A stretch of 64,000 bases of DNA from Rattus norvegicus (GCF_036323735.1 NC_086028.1:20802501-20866500), one strand, 5' to 3'; counted from the first letter of the stretch, positions 33,205-45,337 are shown. The notes: generated by a model from the letters alone, not told the origin. Numbers and translations are program-made.

Positions 33205-33532
33205 CTGTAGTGGGTAGAGGGGAAGATGAGAGAGGGAAAGTCATGTTCAGAAGCCATGCAACTCCGCCCTGCTCTCCTGATGGTCCCAGTGAACTGCAGT
33301 ACCTCTGAACACTCAGGTAAGGTCCCTCTCATCCTGAGACAAGGGAAGAAGGCCTGTGATTTCACATCTGTGATAGCTATTCTTGGTTATCCACTTGGCC
33401 ACCTCTGGAATGAACTGAAATCCAAATGGCTGGGCACGTTTGTGAGGGATTTCTTTTTCTTTTAATTAATTTAAACTGGGAAGATCGACTGCTAATCCCA
33501 ATCTTTGGGGTGGGAAAATAAAATAAACCTTT

Positions 33533-33626
33533 TTTTTTCTTTTCTTTTTTTCGGAGCTGGAGACCGAACCCAGGGCCTTGTGCTTGCTAGGCAAGCACTC
33601 TACCACTGAGCTAAATCCCCAACCCC
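33533..33626 (-). repeat. ID SINE with TSD
   Basis: Complete ID in reverse flanked by taaaataaaccttt at 33519-33532 and 33627-33640. Confidence 0.94.
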
Positions 33627-33715
33627 TAAAATAAACCTTTAATCCAGATCTTTTGAGGTAGGAAGATTTACCTATAATACGGGCCACTCCTTCTGATGGC
33701 TGCCTATAGAAGGAC

Positions 33716-33719
<4 letters not shown>

Positions 33720-33777
<58 letters not shown>

Positions 33778-33784
33778 CGCGCGC
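33720..33784. repeat. (TG)n-(CG)n run
   Basis: About 25 TG units followed by gcgcgcacgcgcgc, all alternating purine-pyrimidine. Confidence 0.95.
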
Positions 33785-34014
33785 TTGTTTTTGTCCTTGC
33801 TGGCAAGCCTATTCCTTCACTGGAATGAGAGCCTGCTATTTGGGATTCTGGGGTATACTGACGACCAGCTGAGACATCCAGGCTCATGAACTGAACAGCT
33901 ACTGGATTCTAGAACCTTTTGTTGGTTCATGGCAGCCATTGTTGGATTAGCTGGACCATAGCTTACAAGTCATTCTAATAAAACCCCTTGGCCCCGTGTA
34001 TCACTATCCCTTCT

Positions 34015-34160
34015 CCAAACATATTTAGATTGCGATTCATAACAGTAGCAAAATTACAGTTATGAAGTAGCAATGAAAATAATGCTATGATTGGGGCTTA
34101 CCACAGCATGAGGAACCGGATTAAAGAGTTGCAGCCTTAGGAAGGTGGAGAACCCTGACT
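34015..34160 (+). repeat. hAT-type DNA transposon fragment (URR1-like)
   Basis: agtagcaaaattacagttat, then gaagtagcaatgaaaataat and ggaggtggagaaccctga-type end (34142 on) match a common rodent repeat whose gttgagaaccactg terminus is hAT-like. The family name is from memory and not verified. Confidence 0.6.
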
Positions 34161-34199
34161 ATTATCATGTAGAACACAGACTCTGGAACTAAACTGTCT

Positions 34200-34430
34200 G
34201 GCAGGATGGAGAGGCGTAGCAACAATTATAAGCATTTGCTGCTCTTACAGAGGCCCAAAGTTTGATTCTCAGCCTGTGTATGGCAGCTCACAACTGTAGA
34301 TGTTTCACGTTGGAGAAACTCAGGCCCAGGGGATCTGCCTCCCTCTTCTGGCCTTCAAAGGTGCAGACATGAATGTGGTGCTTGCAAAGATGAGCAGGAT
34401 AAACACTCGTTCACATAAAATAAAGAACGG
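34200..34430 (+). repeat. B3-like SINE
   Basis: agcatttgctgctcttacag, gcagctcacaactgtagatg and cctccctcttctggccttca follow B3/B2 order with divergence. Confidence 0.7.
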
Positions 34431-34619
34431 CCCAGTCGCAAACATGGCTCCGTCACATACTCCTTTATGACCTGGGAACACTGACTGAACCCCAGCAAAC
34501 CCCAGCAAACCCCAGGTTCCTCCTCTTGAGGTGAGGATGACACCTACTTTATAGAGCTACTGGGGGCACTGAAGGAGGGAAAGTCCACAGTACAGAGATA
34601 ACTAATTCCACTGCAGGAT

Positions 34620-34868
34620 GTTCGGGGTGTGTGTGAGCGTGCATATGCATGCACGAGAACATGGGGGCACGAGTTATGTGTCTGTGCATGTTCAGTCCAG
34701 AGGTCAACTCAAGCACTCTTCCTCAAGGGCCACATCCCTGGGTTTTTGAGACAGGGTTTCTCATTCCAAGGCTCACCATTAAGATAGATTAGTTGGCCAG
34801 CGAGCCCCAGGGATCTCTGCTTCCTCACTGCTGAAATGGGGGAAGCACATATGTACCACCAATACTAG
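34620..34868 (-). repeat. Diverged B4/B3 composite SINE
   Basis: catgttcagtccagaggtca, then tttttgagacagggtttctc and ccagcgagccccagggatct; diverged and interrupted by the pyrimidine tract. Its other end, with ttggagttgaactcaggtcc, appears at 35184 on. Confidence 0.5.
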
Positions 34869-34869
34869 C

Positions 34870-35144
34870 TTCCTCCTCCTCCTCTTCCTCTTCCTCCTCC
34901 TCTTCCTCATCTTCTTCCTCCTCTCCCTCTTCCTCCTCCTCCTCCTCTTCTTCCTCCTCTTCTTCCTCCTCCTCCTCCTCCTCCTCCTCCTCTTCCTCCT
35001 CCTCCTCCTCCTCCTCCTCCTCCTCCTCTTCCTCCTCCTCCTCCTCCTCCTCCTCCTCCTCTTCCTCCTCCTCCTCCTCCTCCTCCTCCTCCTCCTCCTC
35101 CTCCTCCTCTTCTTCTTCTTCTTCTTCTTCTTCTTCTTCTTCTT

Positions 35145-35174
<30 letters not shown>
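34870..35174. repeat. 305-bp (TCC)n/(TTC)n pyrimidine tract
   Basis: Plus strand is pure C/T triplets: interspersed TCC and TTC units to 35107, then about 22 uninterrupted TTC (35108-35173). On the Wwc1 strand this is (GGA)n and (GAA)n. The Arg/Gly-rich and other open frames across it are artefacts. Confidence 0.97.
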
Positions 35175-35175
<1 letters not shown>

Positions 35176-35239
35176 TGTGAATTCTTGGAGTTGAACTCAG
35201 GTCCTCACGTTTGTGAAGCAAGCAGAGTACTAGTGTCCT

Positions 35240-35360
35240 AGCCCTGCCTCCTCCTGACTGTTAAGACTGGGTTTTGGTATATAGCCTAGGTTAGCTTTGA
35301 ACTCATGATCTTCCTGCCTGAGCCTCCTGAGTGCTGGGATTACAAGCCAGAGTCACAGTA
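35240..35360 (-). repeat. B1-like SINE
   Basis: tgactgttaagactgggttt, atagcctaggttagctttga and tgagtgctgggattacaagc follow B1 in reverse. Confidence 0.75.
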
Positions 35361-36729
35361 TTGTTTTCTAGGTCTTCCCTATGTACCCGGGGCAAATGAA
35401 CAGACTCTGCATCTTTGGGGAAAGCAAGGGAGGAGGATGCGCCCACAGTCAGTTCCTCCTCCTCTCTCCCTCTTTACCCTCAGCAGAAGTCTCTGGCTTG
35501 AGGGTCATAACTGGGCTCTCTGCATGCGGAACACATTTCGTCCATGCCCAAGTGATGAGTACCCTGAGTGCAGGGCCCACCGCTACAGAAGTGAGCATAC
35601 GAAATCCAGCGCTACGAAGGTAAAGAAGTCACGCCTTGCCATCCGCGAAAGTCAGCTCTAGGTATTTCACACACGGCCAAATAAGCCATGTTCCTCATAA
35701 GTAAGGGTGCACTCAGGCCCTGGGGCAGATAGAGATATCCAGGGAGCTGGGGGGCAGGTGGGGTGGGGTACATGTATGGTGGTGCACAGAGACTGGGGTT
35801 TTGGCAGGTCAGTGGTGAGGAGAGCCTGAGACACATCTGGTGCTGGAGATGAGGAAAAAGCTTTCCCAGCCTCTCCCCACACCCGCTGTGCCCGGGGAGA
35901 CTTCCCACCACTCTCAGCCTCCCTTACACCCCCACATCTCCACCCTCCGCTAAACCACTTAAGGAGATTAATTTGTCTGGTGACTGAACGGCAGCACTAA
36001 TCGCGTAACCAGCTTAGCACTGGAGCTCTACCACTGCTCACGGAGAGGGAGCCTGCTGGAGATGGCACGAAAGAAACATGTCCCTCGCCTTGTGCTGTCT
36101 CTACCCTATGAGCCCCAAGGTCCGACATCGGGAGGGGGCAAGGGAGGGTGCCTTCCCAGGAAGTCTTGGTGTCCTGATGTCGTCCTGAATTCTTAACAAA
36201 GACGCTAATCTTAGGCCACGGCAGAGGTTCTAGCCGCACCCCCTTTTCTCTGGGGATCAATCTGCAGAAGCTTGCCACCTGCAGTAGTTTTATTTTTGTT
36301 TGAGAGAACTCAGCGAGATTCCCTTCCTGATGAGGGAACCCCAGGGATCCCAGTTCCTCTCTAAAGAAAATGGCTGACGTTCAGAACCTTTAGTTAACTG
36401 GAAAACGTCACTCCCCTACCTGTGGCTCCTGTGCACGGACAATTCCAGGCACAGCCGCTATACGACTGCCCATTCTTAACAAAAAAAACCAATATGCACT
36501 ATTCATAGAATTATGAGGTTCAAATGGGTAAACATATACAGCAGGACCTGAACCTCTTCTGCATCCACCCAAACACAGAAGCCAGTGCTATTGTCATTAG
36601 GACACTGAGGGTGGTGGGTAGAGACCCCAGTGTGCTTAATGTCTAGGTGGGCTGAGCAAGCTCCAAGAGAGTCACACACACATTCTGGGGACAATGAGCT
36701 GCTTCCAATTCTAATGACACGGCATGACC

Positions 36730-36870
36730 AATAAGGGACTAAGCTCTGAGATCAGAAAGACCTAGCTTCCAGGGCTAGCCTGTTTGCTGTGAGGGCAACC
36801 CTGGCCAAGGGACGCCGCCTCTCTGAACCTCTCCTTTCTCAATCTATGAAACACACAGAGAAGGAACAAC
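36730..36870 (+). repeat. MIR
   Basis: cgcctctctgaacctctcct then ttctcaatctatgaaac matches MIR in sense. Confidence 0.6.
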
Positions 36871-37094
36871 CCATATTTAAAAAAAAATACAATACGTCTC
36901 AGACGAATGTCGAGAACCACAATTCGTTATGCGACAGCTGCTACAGTTTTCCTTCTGACAAACCTAGGATGTCATCCCAGCAGTCATATCCTAAACCGAC
37001 TCCAGAATGTTCTTTTTGACCCCAGGAAGAAGTGAAAGCCATTCCTGGGTTTCCTGGGGTCACGTGGGGCCTTGCTATAATCAGTATAAAAATC

Positions 37095-37240
37095 CCGCGT
37101 GCGCACCCATGGACGCGCCATGGTGCACAGGTGGAGGTCAGAGGACAACTTTTGGGGATCAGTTTTCTTTTACTGCGGGTTCGGGGTGCCCAACTCAGGT
37201 CGCAAACCTTGTTCCGTAAGCACCTTTGAGTTGTCTTATC
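37095..37240 (-). repeat. B3 SINE
   Basis: ggtggaggtcagaggacaac and cccaactcaggtcgcaaacc follow B3 in reverse. A B1-like copy in reverse follows at 37255-37400. Confidence 0.75.
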
Positions 37241-37915
37241 TGCCCATGGATTCTTTTTCTTTTTTTTTTTTTTTCCCCCGTATTTTGAGAAAAGATCTCC
37301 AAGTTTCCAGACCAAACCGGCTATATAGTGGAGAATGACTTTGCACTCCTGGTCTTTACGCCTCTTCCCCCTAAATGCCGGGGTCATAGTTGAATTGCTG
37401 CTACACCCTCTTACTCTCACCGCCCTTCCCCCTCCCCCCCTCCCCCTCATCATTTAAGCCTCAATCCATTCTGACCTGGCTGCCTCAACTCCACCGAAAG
37501 GCTCCACCACACATCGCTGTTATCCCCTTCCCATGCCTTTGCCTGGTACATTTCTAACGCCCCCGTGGCTCCCTCCCGCTGAACCCAAGCTTTGCGGCAG
37601 CGGGGGAGGGGGCGGCCCTTGTCTGTTGTCAACACTGACCCCTCCAGCGGCTACATTTGCCATATCAACGGAGAGCTTAGATGAATTAATCCATTCATAC
37701 TCAATTAGCCCAGCCAGGATCTGGATTCATTTTAGTAGGCGCTAAATATCTGTTGAGTGAAATCCACCACAAAACAAAACCCTAGCCCAGGGACCTAGCA
37801 CATTCTACCTTTGTCAGGATCTACCAACCCCATAAAGACCCAGCCATCCACAGTCAGGAACTACGGCAGGAATCCCCCGCTTTCTGGTTCCCCATAAGGG
37901 CACTGTGCTCCTTAC

Positions 37916-38454
37916 CCTGGCCCAGTGGTTTGCCCTCGGGTCCTGGTTCCTCCAGCCGGAATCTTTCCCGGGCGCCATCGGTGCCGAGGCTCAGCTCACA
38001 AAGAGTGGGGCTCAGCTCTGTGTCTTCAAACTCCAGAGGGGTCAGAAAGGCATCTCCAGCCAGGAGGGGGTCAGCGATGAGAGGGGAACAGGGAGGGGAC
38101 GGGGAGGAGAGAGATGAGCGTGGAGACAGGGAGGTCATGGATCTTGGAGTGCCGGATAGGGAGCGCAGGGCCTGCAGGCGGCTGCCTCCCTCTGCCTTCT
38201 GAGTCTTGGCCACCTCATCCTCGTGGATGGTGGTGATGCAGCCTGAGGGCCGGAAGCCTGTGGCACCCTCCAGGAACAGCAGTTCTACTTTGCTCGGGAG
38301 CTCTGAGTCCAGCTGCTCGAACGGGTCGTAATAGAGGTCAGTGAAGCTGGCTGAGGTGGAGGAGTCCAGGCTAGAGGCAGCCAGGGAGCCCCGGCTGGAC
38401 GTAAGTGACCCAGGGCTACTGCCTGAAGACAGTGATTGCATACTGCTGGAGAGG
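37916..38454 (-). CDS. Wwc1: Wwc1 exon 11, large Ser-rich exon (residues ~425-605)
   Basis: This is the largest visible exon, at 539 nt. It starts LSSSMQSLSSGSSPGSLTSS, passes through DLYYDPFEQLDSE, ATGFRPSGCITTIHEDEVAK and the PRSSLSSPSPPCSPL block, and ends EGKPLGQ. The acceptor is ccccag and the donor is G|gtaagg. Ser539 (38112-38114), preceded by RS, and Ser542 before Pro (38103-38105) match the reported human Aurora and CDK1 sites. Rat has one more residue than human in the segment LGTDGARERFR. The region looks disordered and regulatory. Confidence 0.97.
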
Positions 38455-38804
38455 CTGGGGACAGGGAAAGGGAAAAGGTAACATGGAGTAAGGAGAACAC
38501 TGGGGACTCCACCGGGCTTGGGAGTCATGAACATCATCTTCCCAGCCCACTTGACAGCCTAAGCTGGACCATGCACCCAGTTTCACTGAGGAGAAAATAG
38601 AGATCTAGAGAGAGCTGGGGGCCCAGAGTAGCAGAGCAGGTACCCGTGAGCCTCTTGCTTAGTAGCTCAGGCTAGCCTTAAACTCCTGATGCTCTGAGTC
38701 CTGAGATCATACACCTGGAAACCCCACACCCGGATCCCACTTTTCTCCTCTTCTATCTTTGTTTCTTATTGGCCACACTGCATCTTTATTAAAACATTTC
38801 TTTT

Positions 38805-39300
38805 GCTTGTTTCCTTGGATCGGTTGACTGAGATAGGATCTGACTGTGCCGCTCTGGCAGGCCTAAGACTTGATATGTAGACCAGGATGGTCTTGAACTC
38901 ACAGAGATAAGGCCTGCCTCTGCCTCCTGAGTGCCCCTGGGATTAAAGACATCTGCCACACTTAGTACCTTTCTTGAAATCGACTCCCATTTTTTTCTTT
39001 TTCTTTCCTTTTTTTTGGAGGTGGGGGTAGGGGGCACATACAGACCTGAGGCTGGCCTTGAACTTCCAGTCTCCCCGATTCTCCTCCCACCTGCTAAATG
39101 CTGGGATTACAAGTGCACCCCTTCACACTCTGCTCTAGTCACTTTTTTTTTCCCAAAATTTTTTGTTTTGTTTTTTTGTTATAGGGCCTCTCTCTGTGTA
39201 GTTCTGGCTGTCCTGGAACTTGCTATGTGGACCAGGCTGGCCTCAGAGAGCAGCCTGCCTCTACCTCCCAAGTGCTGGGATTAAAGATATGGGATACCAA
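38805..39300 (-). repeat. Three B1 copies in reverse
   Basis: Copies at about 38805-38975, 39020-39130 and 39165-39300. The last is well conserved: ctctctgtgtagttctggct, accaggctggcctcagagag and aagtgctgggattaaagat. Confidence 0.8.
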
Positions 39301-39775
39301 TACCATACTAGAATGTAATTCACTTTTTAAAAAAAATGATAAAATATTTAACTTAAAAGGAGATCTAACATCATAAATGACCATCGAAAGGTTATTTATT
39401 GGTATAAACAGGAAGAAACCACTTTTGTTGGGGATGAGAGGCGGGGTGCTTTTAATGCTACTATGAAGTTCCAGTCATATACTTCAACCATCAAGGCCTG
39501 AGCTTACGGAAAAACCTACTACATGCTGTAAACGTGGGCTAGAAGGCAGACCCAACGGGCATCTCCCAGGGGCTGTCTCTGTTTGTAGAGTCCCACGGGA
39601 TGAAGCACCCTGTGGCCGGCCACCCTAGCCAAGCCTGTATCAGCTAGAATGACAACCTTCTATGCTTCTAAATGTCTTTCCTCAAGCCACGGAGGAATGG
39701 CTTGTATGGAACTTGTACGAATGGCAGTGTGGAACTGGGCCTTCCCCACGGGGATGGTCACCGCCCACCACTCAC

Positions 39776-39865
39776 CTTTTCAACTGAGAGTGCAGGGCGG
39801 CCACCTGCCGCGTGGCTTCCTCCAGTTCTCGCACCAGCTGGTTCCTCTTGCTGTTTAACTTCAAC
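39776..39865 (-). CDS. Wwc1: Wwc1 exon 10 (residues ~395-425)
   Basis: This 90-nt exon reads LKLNSKRNQLVRELEEATRQ then VAALHSQLKS, with split codons at both ends (AG|G and AG|C). The acceptor is ccctcag and the donor is AG|gtgagt. It carries the end of the second coiled coil. Rat has AALH where human KIBRA, from memory, has ATLH. The length is a multiple of three. Confidence 0.96.
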
Positions 39866-40149
39866 CTGAGGGAGAGGAGGTAAGACAATCAGCTCCAAAG
39901 GGATGCAATGCTCCAGCTCCTCCTGCGATCTCCGGAAAAGAGAATAAGGCCCAGGCCCTTAAAGGCACCAGGCCAAGGGTGCAGGCACAGGAACTGGGTA
40001 GAAACGTACCACAGTGCTGTGGAGAGGCAGAAGCTCTTTATACACAAATTCTATAGTAAGTGTGCAGCCACCTGCGACACCTTAGAGACTAAGCTAGGAA
40101 CCGAACACATGGCACCGATGTAGGATGTATTGATATGTGCCTGGGGAGA

Positions 40150-40260
40150 ATGATTTTAACAGCTTTACAAAATGAGAAAATTTGAGGCTCTTAGTTACAT
40201 AGTTTACTCAAAACTATGGAATTAGTGGAAGAATTAGGATTCCACCAAACTACCATTCTT
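40150..40260 (-). repeat. MIR fragment
   Basis: ctttacaaaatgagaaaatt then aggctcttagttacatagtt and agaattaggattcca match MIR in reverse. Confidence 0.6.
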
Positions 40261-40460
40261 TCCTTCTCCTGCTTCAGCTGCTACCCCCTCCCTTCCCTCC
40301 CTCCTTCCTTTCACCAACTAATGTTTACCCAGGTGACACTGGATGCTGTTTCCAGCACCAGGGACAGAGCGGCGAGGGACAGAACTCATTGCTTCTCTTA
40401 CAGAACATGGAGGGTGGAAGACAACAGGCGTCTAATTAGAGCGCGGTGCTAACGAGGTCC

Positions 40461-40499
40461 GAAAACAAACAAACAAACAAACGAACAAACAAACAAAAC
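40461..40499. repeat. (AAAC)n microsatellite
   Basis: About nine AAAC units with one G substitution. Confidence 0.93.
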
Positions 40500-41135
40500 G
40501 AAAAAAATCAAAAGCAGAGAAAGGAATCCCTAATTGAGAATGAGAAAATGGCTTCATGATCGTATTTCTGGCACCTACCCTTGGTTGTGTCTTCCTGGGT
40601 TCCCAGGATCAAAGCTAGATCACTTTCCCGGGCTCCCTAACATCTGGCTGAGGCACGTGAGCAAGCTCTGGCCAATGGGATATAAGCAGAAACCGTGTGT
40701 ATCAGACTGAAGTGGTCAAGGAAAGTGTTCCTCAGTCTCTGTGGCCTTAAAGGGGAGGTGGGCAAGCTGTGGCCTCTTCAACAACAAGGGAGGCCGCCTA
40801 AGATATTGTATGGGTAAGAAATAAACTTCAAGAGAGCTTATCCACAGAGGTTTGGGGCTGTTGCTTACAGCAATTGGATCAAACTAATAAGAGAAATCGA
40901 AGTGGCTCACTAGACAGAAAGGAGTCGGGAAGGAAGGGTTCTCTTTTCCTAGATGAAGAGGCTGAGATCATTCACTCTGCCGGGGGGTCTGGATGATAAA
41001 TTTCCACGTCAAGGTGACTCACTGCTCCTCTCTGTCACCCTGCTGGAGAAGCAACTGAATGACCCTCGCTCCCTGGACTCAGGAAGGGACCAAGAACTCA
41101 GCCAGCCCAGCCTGTGGCCAGAGGGCAAGGGCTGG

Positions 41136-41138
<3 letters not shown>

Positions 41139-41182
<44 letters not shown>
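41139..41182. repeat. (CA)n microsatellite
   Basis: More than 20 CA units. Confidence 0.97.
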
Positions 41183-41186
<4 letters not shown>

Positions 41187-42129
41187 TCAAACCAAACCAC
41201 GCCATCTCTCTACCATAACAGCCAGACCTCTAGCATAGCATATGAGACCAGAGTGGCCTCAGAAACAACTGGAGAGCAGAGGGGGCATGCCGGGCTTGTT
41301 CCTGGGCAAGCGAACCTGCAAAATTACTGACAGGACAACCAGAGCAGTAGGCATGGTGCTTGGCCTACTCAATCTCTAAAGGTTTCCTTCCAGATCTTTG
41401 CCTGGGGCTGGTAGGGACAGAAGGGATGCTAGCAGATGGGGGCCTGTAATGAAGAAACCCCAGAATTCTCGGCAGAGAGGATGAGGCTGTGTGTCCCCAT
41501 CCCTCCCTGAGAGCACAGCCCATAAAGAAGGATACATGTAGGGTCAAGAGGTGGAGCTCATGGTTTCTATAGAGCAAGCCCAGGCACACTGGGAGCAAAC
41601 GCAGATCCAGGATTGAGAGGGAAGTGTTGTTAGACTGACATGGCAACATGAGCATGCCAGGGGTAGCCACAGACAGTAACACACAGGTGCAGCGGTCCTC
41701 TCTCAGCAGCAGCAGGCTTAGCAGGCCAGATGGTACGTGAGGGACGTGCCCAGCGCATGCTGGGAGGCTGTGAATACATCAATCACGGAAATAGGAAGAG
41801 GATCCAGGGGGTGAGGCCCAAATGCCCACAAGCTGTAGCTTCGCAGCTGGGACGCTAGTTAAAAATGCAGTAGCCTGGGCTATCTCAGGCCTGAAGAATT
41901 GGTCCCCGCGCCCCAGGGGTGGAGGTGGGGGTGGGGCACGGTACCCATGATCTGACAAGCATCCTGTGTGACTGCACAGCAGATCTGAGAGAGAGAGAGC
42001 ACAGGAAGCCTAAGCACAGGGAATGTGAAGAATGTGAAGGCAGTTCCGAGGGACAAAGGGAGGGCAGAAGGAAGGAGAAATGGGAAAAGGGCACAGGGGA
42101 GGTGAAGGGGAGAGAAGACAGAAAGGGAC

Positions 42130-42250
42130 ACACACACAAACACAGGGAGAGAGAGAGAGAGAGACAGACGGACAGACAGACAGACAGACAGAGACAGACA
42201 AAGACTGACTTACAGAGAAAGGAAGCAGGAATCTGGAGGCCCAGCAGTGA

Positions 42251-42287
<37 letters not shown>

Positions 42288-42290
42288 TGG
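42130..42290. repeat. (GA)n and (GACA)n microsatellites
   Basis: GA run, then GACA units to about 42200, unique spacer, and nine or so GACA units at 42253-42288. The spacer reads as ordinary intron and is not a CRISPR spacer. Confidence 0.95.
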
Positions 42291-42624
42291 ATCAGAATCA
42301 GCTGTAGATTCATCAGTTCCTTCCCAACTATTTCTGTGGCTTCTCTCCTCAGACCCCTCTTAGGGCATCCTGTGTGACAAGGAGCACACATGGCTGGTTC
42401 TCCCTGTGCTCACTGCCTTCCCGACTGCTGCGTTTCCCCCAAGGACCCTGTCTGTCCTCCAGGACCTCTGTGTGGTCTGATCAATGGAGGAGTGGAGAGT
42501 TTAGGCTCCCTAGACGGGCTTGTAGAGTTGATGCTCTTGGACCTTTGAAAGACGGAATTGAAGGCAATACTGAAAGGCCTTCTGAGTGGACAGCTGCTTG
42601 AAGTTAGGAAGGGCTTGAATCCCA

Positions 42625-42715
42625 CGTATGCATGCTTCTGATCCCAGCTCTGGGTGGTGTAAGGTGAGCCTCCATCTCCTCATCTTTAAAATGGGTTGCT
42701 CTCAAGTTACTAGGT
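42625..42715 (+). repeat. MIR fragment
   Basis: gagcctccatctcctcatct then ttaaaatgggttgc matches MIR. Confidence 0.6.
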
Positions 42716-43734
42716 CCTGCACACAGAGTACACCCGAGAGGCACTGAAAGGAATCTCTGGTTCTAGCTTCAGAAAAGGGAAGCTTTCACAGTAGGCCAGC
42801 ACATCTCAATTAGCAATCTGGCCCAATGCCTGCCTGCAGACTTCTGGTACTCAGGGCCTTTGCTTCCTTTTTTCTCTGTGAAGCAAATAGAGCCCATACT
42901 GGTTAATGGTTTGCTCAGGGTTAGCATTTATAAGGTATCTCTTTTGACCCAGCGAGAATCAAGCAGAGCTATGATCAATGTATTCCCTCTAGCTCCTGGT
43001 AGAGAAGATGATGGACAGCCAAAGGCCCCCAGGGACAGCTACTGGGTCTAGTGGCAGGAAAGATTAGAGAAACTGGCCCAGAGGCCCAATAAGGACCTGC
43101 CCAGGCTGCCCACCCACTATACTTTCCACAAACACTAAAGGTGTAGGACTTATACACAGAACCCTTATAGTCAAAGGGTAAGGCTCCAGGAAAACCAGCA
43201 TAGTGCTTCTGAGGGCTACAAAACACAGATTATTTAAGGTCTGCTGTTTTCCTTCTTACGCTGTTTTGGTGATGGATCAGAGCTGGTCGGCCATACCTGA
43301 ATGGATAGATTCTAGATGTCCCTAACAGGGTAGTTCTGATCATGTGCTTGGCTGGGAAAGATTGGTCCAGTTATCGATCAAGGGATTCCCTGAGGCCCTG
43401 AGGGGCTGGGCAGAGACTGAGCAAACATCGGACATCAGTGAAAGTGGAGCTTACTCAGTTGCGAGGACGCATTTGCAAGCTGGGTGCTTTAGGGGTCAAG
43501 GGCTGCAGGGCTGTGTATTCCCAGAGCACGCACAGACGCCTGACATCTCCTGACTGCTGCTCCTGAGGCGCAGGCACGGTTCTCTGCTTTACAAACTAGG
43601 CGTGGACTGTGCCTCGCCAGGAAAATGAATCCCCTCGCTTATTCCTGCTCCCGAACAATTACACGCATTTGAAAATTACTGTGTGTGGGTGGGCGCGTAC
43701 ATGATTGTACAAATATTATTAAATCATAAAGAAG

Positions 43735-44165
43735 AGAGAGAGAATGAAATACTGTCATTTTGGAGTGAGACAGACGGATCTGGAAGACGTCGTGTTAAAT
43801 GAAATAAACTGGGCATAGATGAACACGGCATGTTCTCGTTTTAGAAGCTGTAAAAGCCAATCTCGCAGCGGTAGAGAAGAGTCGTGGTCACGGGGAAGGC
43901 TAGAGGGAGGTCGGATAATGAGTCCCGAAACACATTCACATGGGGAATTAGTTCTGGTGCTCTATCTTGCAGTTGGGTAGCTGCAGAGAACGACCTGCAA
44001 TGTATTTCAAAGCAGCGAGGAGACTCTGAAGGCCCCTAATTCAGAGACGATAAACGAACATCAGAAATACCAATTATCCCAGTGTCCCTATCATTCGAGG
44101 TAGACATATGCTGATGTATCATCCTGCTTGGTAAATATTTACAAACGCTATTTATATTAATATGA
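43735..44165 (+). repeat. Ancient L1M 3' end
   Basis: gttaaatgaaataaactggg, agctgtaaaagccaatctcg, gaattagttctggtgctcta and ataccaattatcccagtgtc follow the L1MA-type 3' UTR in sense over more than 400 bp. Confidence 0.75.
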
Positions 44166-44292
44166 AAAATTAAAATGAAAAATCACTCTCTTTGAGGGGG
44201 AGGTGGGGAAACAGCTCAAGGTCTGCTATGGACAAAATGAAAATAGTCAGAAGAGGCTTGCAAATCATTGAAAAGTATTTTCCCCTCCCTGT

Positions 44293-44352
<60 letters not shown>

Positions 44353-44359
44353 TCACTCT

Positions 44360-44391
<32 letters not shown>

Positions 44392-44394
44392 TCA

Positions 44395-44457
<63 letters not shown>
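44293..44457. repeat. Compound (TCTG)n/(TC)n/(CA)n microsatellite
   Basis: TCTG units, TC run, CA run, tcactctt spacer, TC, CA, then about 28 TC units. A duplicated block (tctctctctctcacacac followed by CA and actcact) occurs twice. Confidence 0.96.
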
Positions 44458-44458
<1 letters not shown>

Positions 44459-44509
44459 GAATGTGACGACCTCTTTCATGTGGTCCGAGAAGCTGGAAGG
44501 TCTGAGGTC

Positions 44510-44880
44510 AAGTTTTCAGCAGACTCGGCTGCTGGGGAGGGGTCCCTTTGTGACTGTCATGTTCTTCATAGGCTCATCTATTTGGATATTTGTTTCCCAA
44601 CTGGTGGAGCTGTTTGGGAACATATAGGAGGTGTGGCCTTGCTGGAGGAAGTGTGTCACGGGGGCCAGGATTTGAGAGCCTTGCTCCATTTAAGGTTTGC
44701 CTTCTCTACTCTCTGCTCATGTTTCAAGACGTGAGCTCTCAGTTTGCTGCTCCAGCCACTTGCTGTCATGCTCAACTGTAATGCTCTGTAACTGTAAGCT
44801 CAAATAAACTCTTCCCTTTATACGCTGCCTTGGTCACAGTTTTCTCACAGCAACAGAGAAGTGACCGATACATTGATTCA
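44510..44880 (+). repeat. Rodent LTR/MaLR-like repeat
   Basis: ggaggtgtggccttgctgga, gaagtgtgtcac, ctgtaagctcaaataaactc and gctgccttggtcacagttt match a very common rodent interspersed repeat with an LTR-like polyadenylation region. The exact family is uncertain. Confidence 0.5.
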
Positions 44881-45225
44881 TGGACAGCAGCCTTCTCTTT
44901 TGATCGCCAGTAATAGTTACGTTAACTCCTGTGAGCGAGTGGGTGGATGAACAGACAGATGGCTGGATAGACAGATGAATGGATGTCTGAGGGTTGGAGG
45001 GTCTCCTTCAAACACAATTCTCAACTCTGCAAGGTGGGAGTAAGGTTTCAAGAGAGCACCAAAGGAAATACAGAGTCTGAAACAAGTATGGGGCAGACAG
45101 CATGAGCTGTGGCTTGCTGCTTAGGTCAAGGGCAAAGATGAGGTTGGTTAACGGTTTCTTCACAGTTTGCATTAATCCTCAGTATTTGACAATGAAGAAT
45201 CCAAGTGATAAGCTTCTGAAGTCCT

Positions 45226-45294
45226 ACGGTGGTGTATAGCTCAGGAGTAGAGCAAATGCCTAGCACAGGTGAGGCCTTGGGTTGTATCTCTAGC

Positions 45295-45335
<41 letters not shown>
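45226..45335 (+). repeat. Old ID-like SINE with 36-nt A tail
   Basis: gtgtatagctcaggagtaga, tgcctagcacaggtgaggcc and ttgggttgtatctctagcac keep the tRNA-like A-box and B-box with divergence; ends in an uninterrupted A run (45300-45335). Confidence 0.75.

Positions 45336-45337
<2 letters not shown>

Larger units (their letters stand above)
33205..37915 (-). other. Wwc1: Wwc1 intron 11
   Basis: Holds the ID, TG/CG run, hAT-like fragment, 305-bp pyrimidine tract and several SINEs. 35365-36725 and 37400-37915 show nothing recognisable apart from a C-rich run at 37420-37447. Confidence 0.8.

Noticed and set aside
32802..33308. 168-residue plus-strand open frame over exon 12
   Set aside because: A shadow of the coding exon on the opposite strand; it has no motif and continues into intron.
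34870..35221. Arg/Gly-rich 104-residue open frame on the minus strand
   Set aside because: It is translation of the TCC/TTC triplet tract; no start context, no homology and no unique residues.
42130..42290. Repeat-spacer-repeat pattern resembling a CRISPR array
   Set aside because: The repeats are GACA and GA microsatellites in a mammalian intron, with irregular spacing and no cas genes.
41885..42391. Open frame of 168 residues, Ser/Cys/Leu-rich, minus strand
   Set aside because: Composed largely of GACA/GA repeats; no splice sites or similarity support it, and it lies within intron 9.
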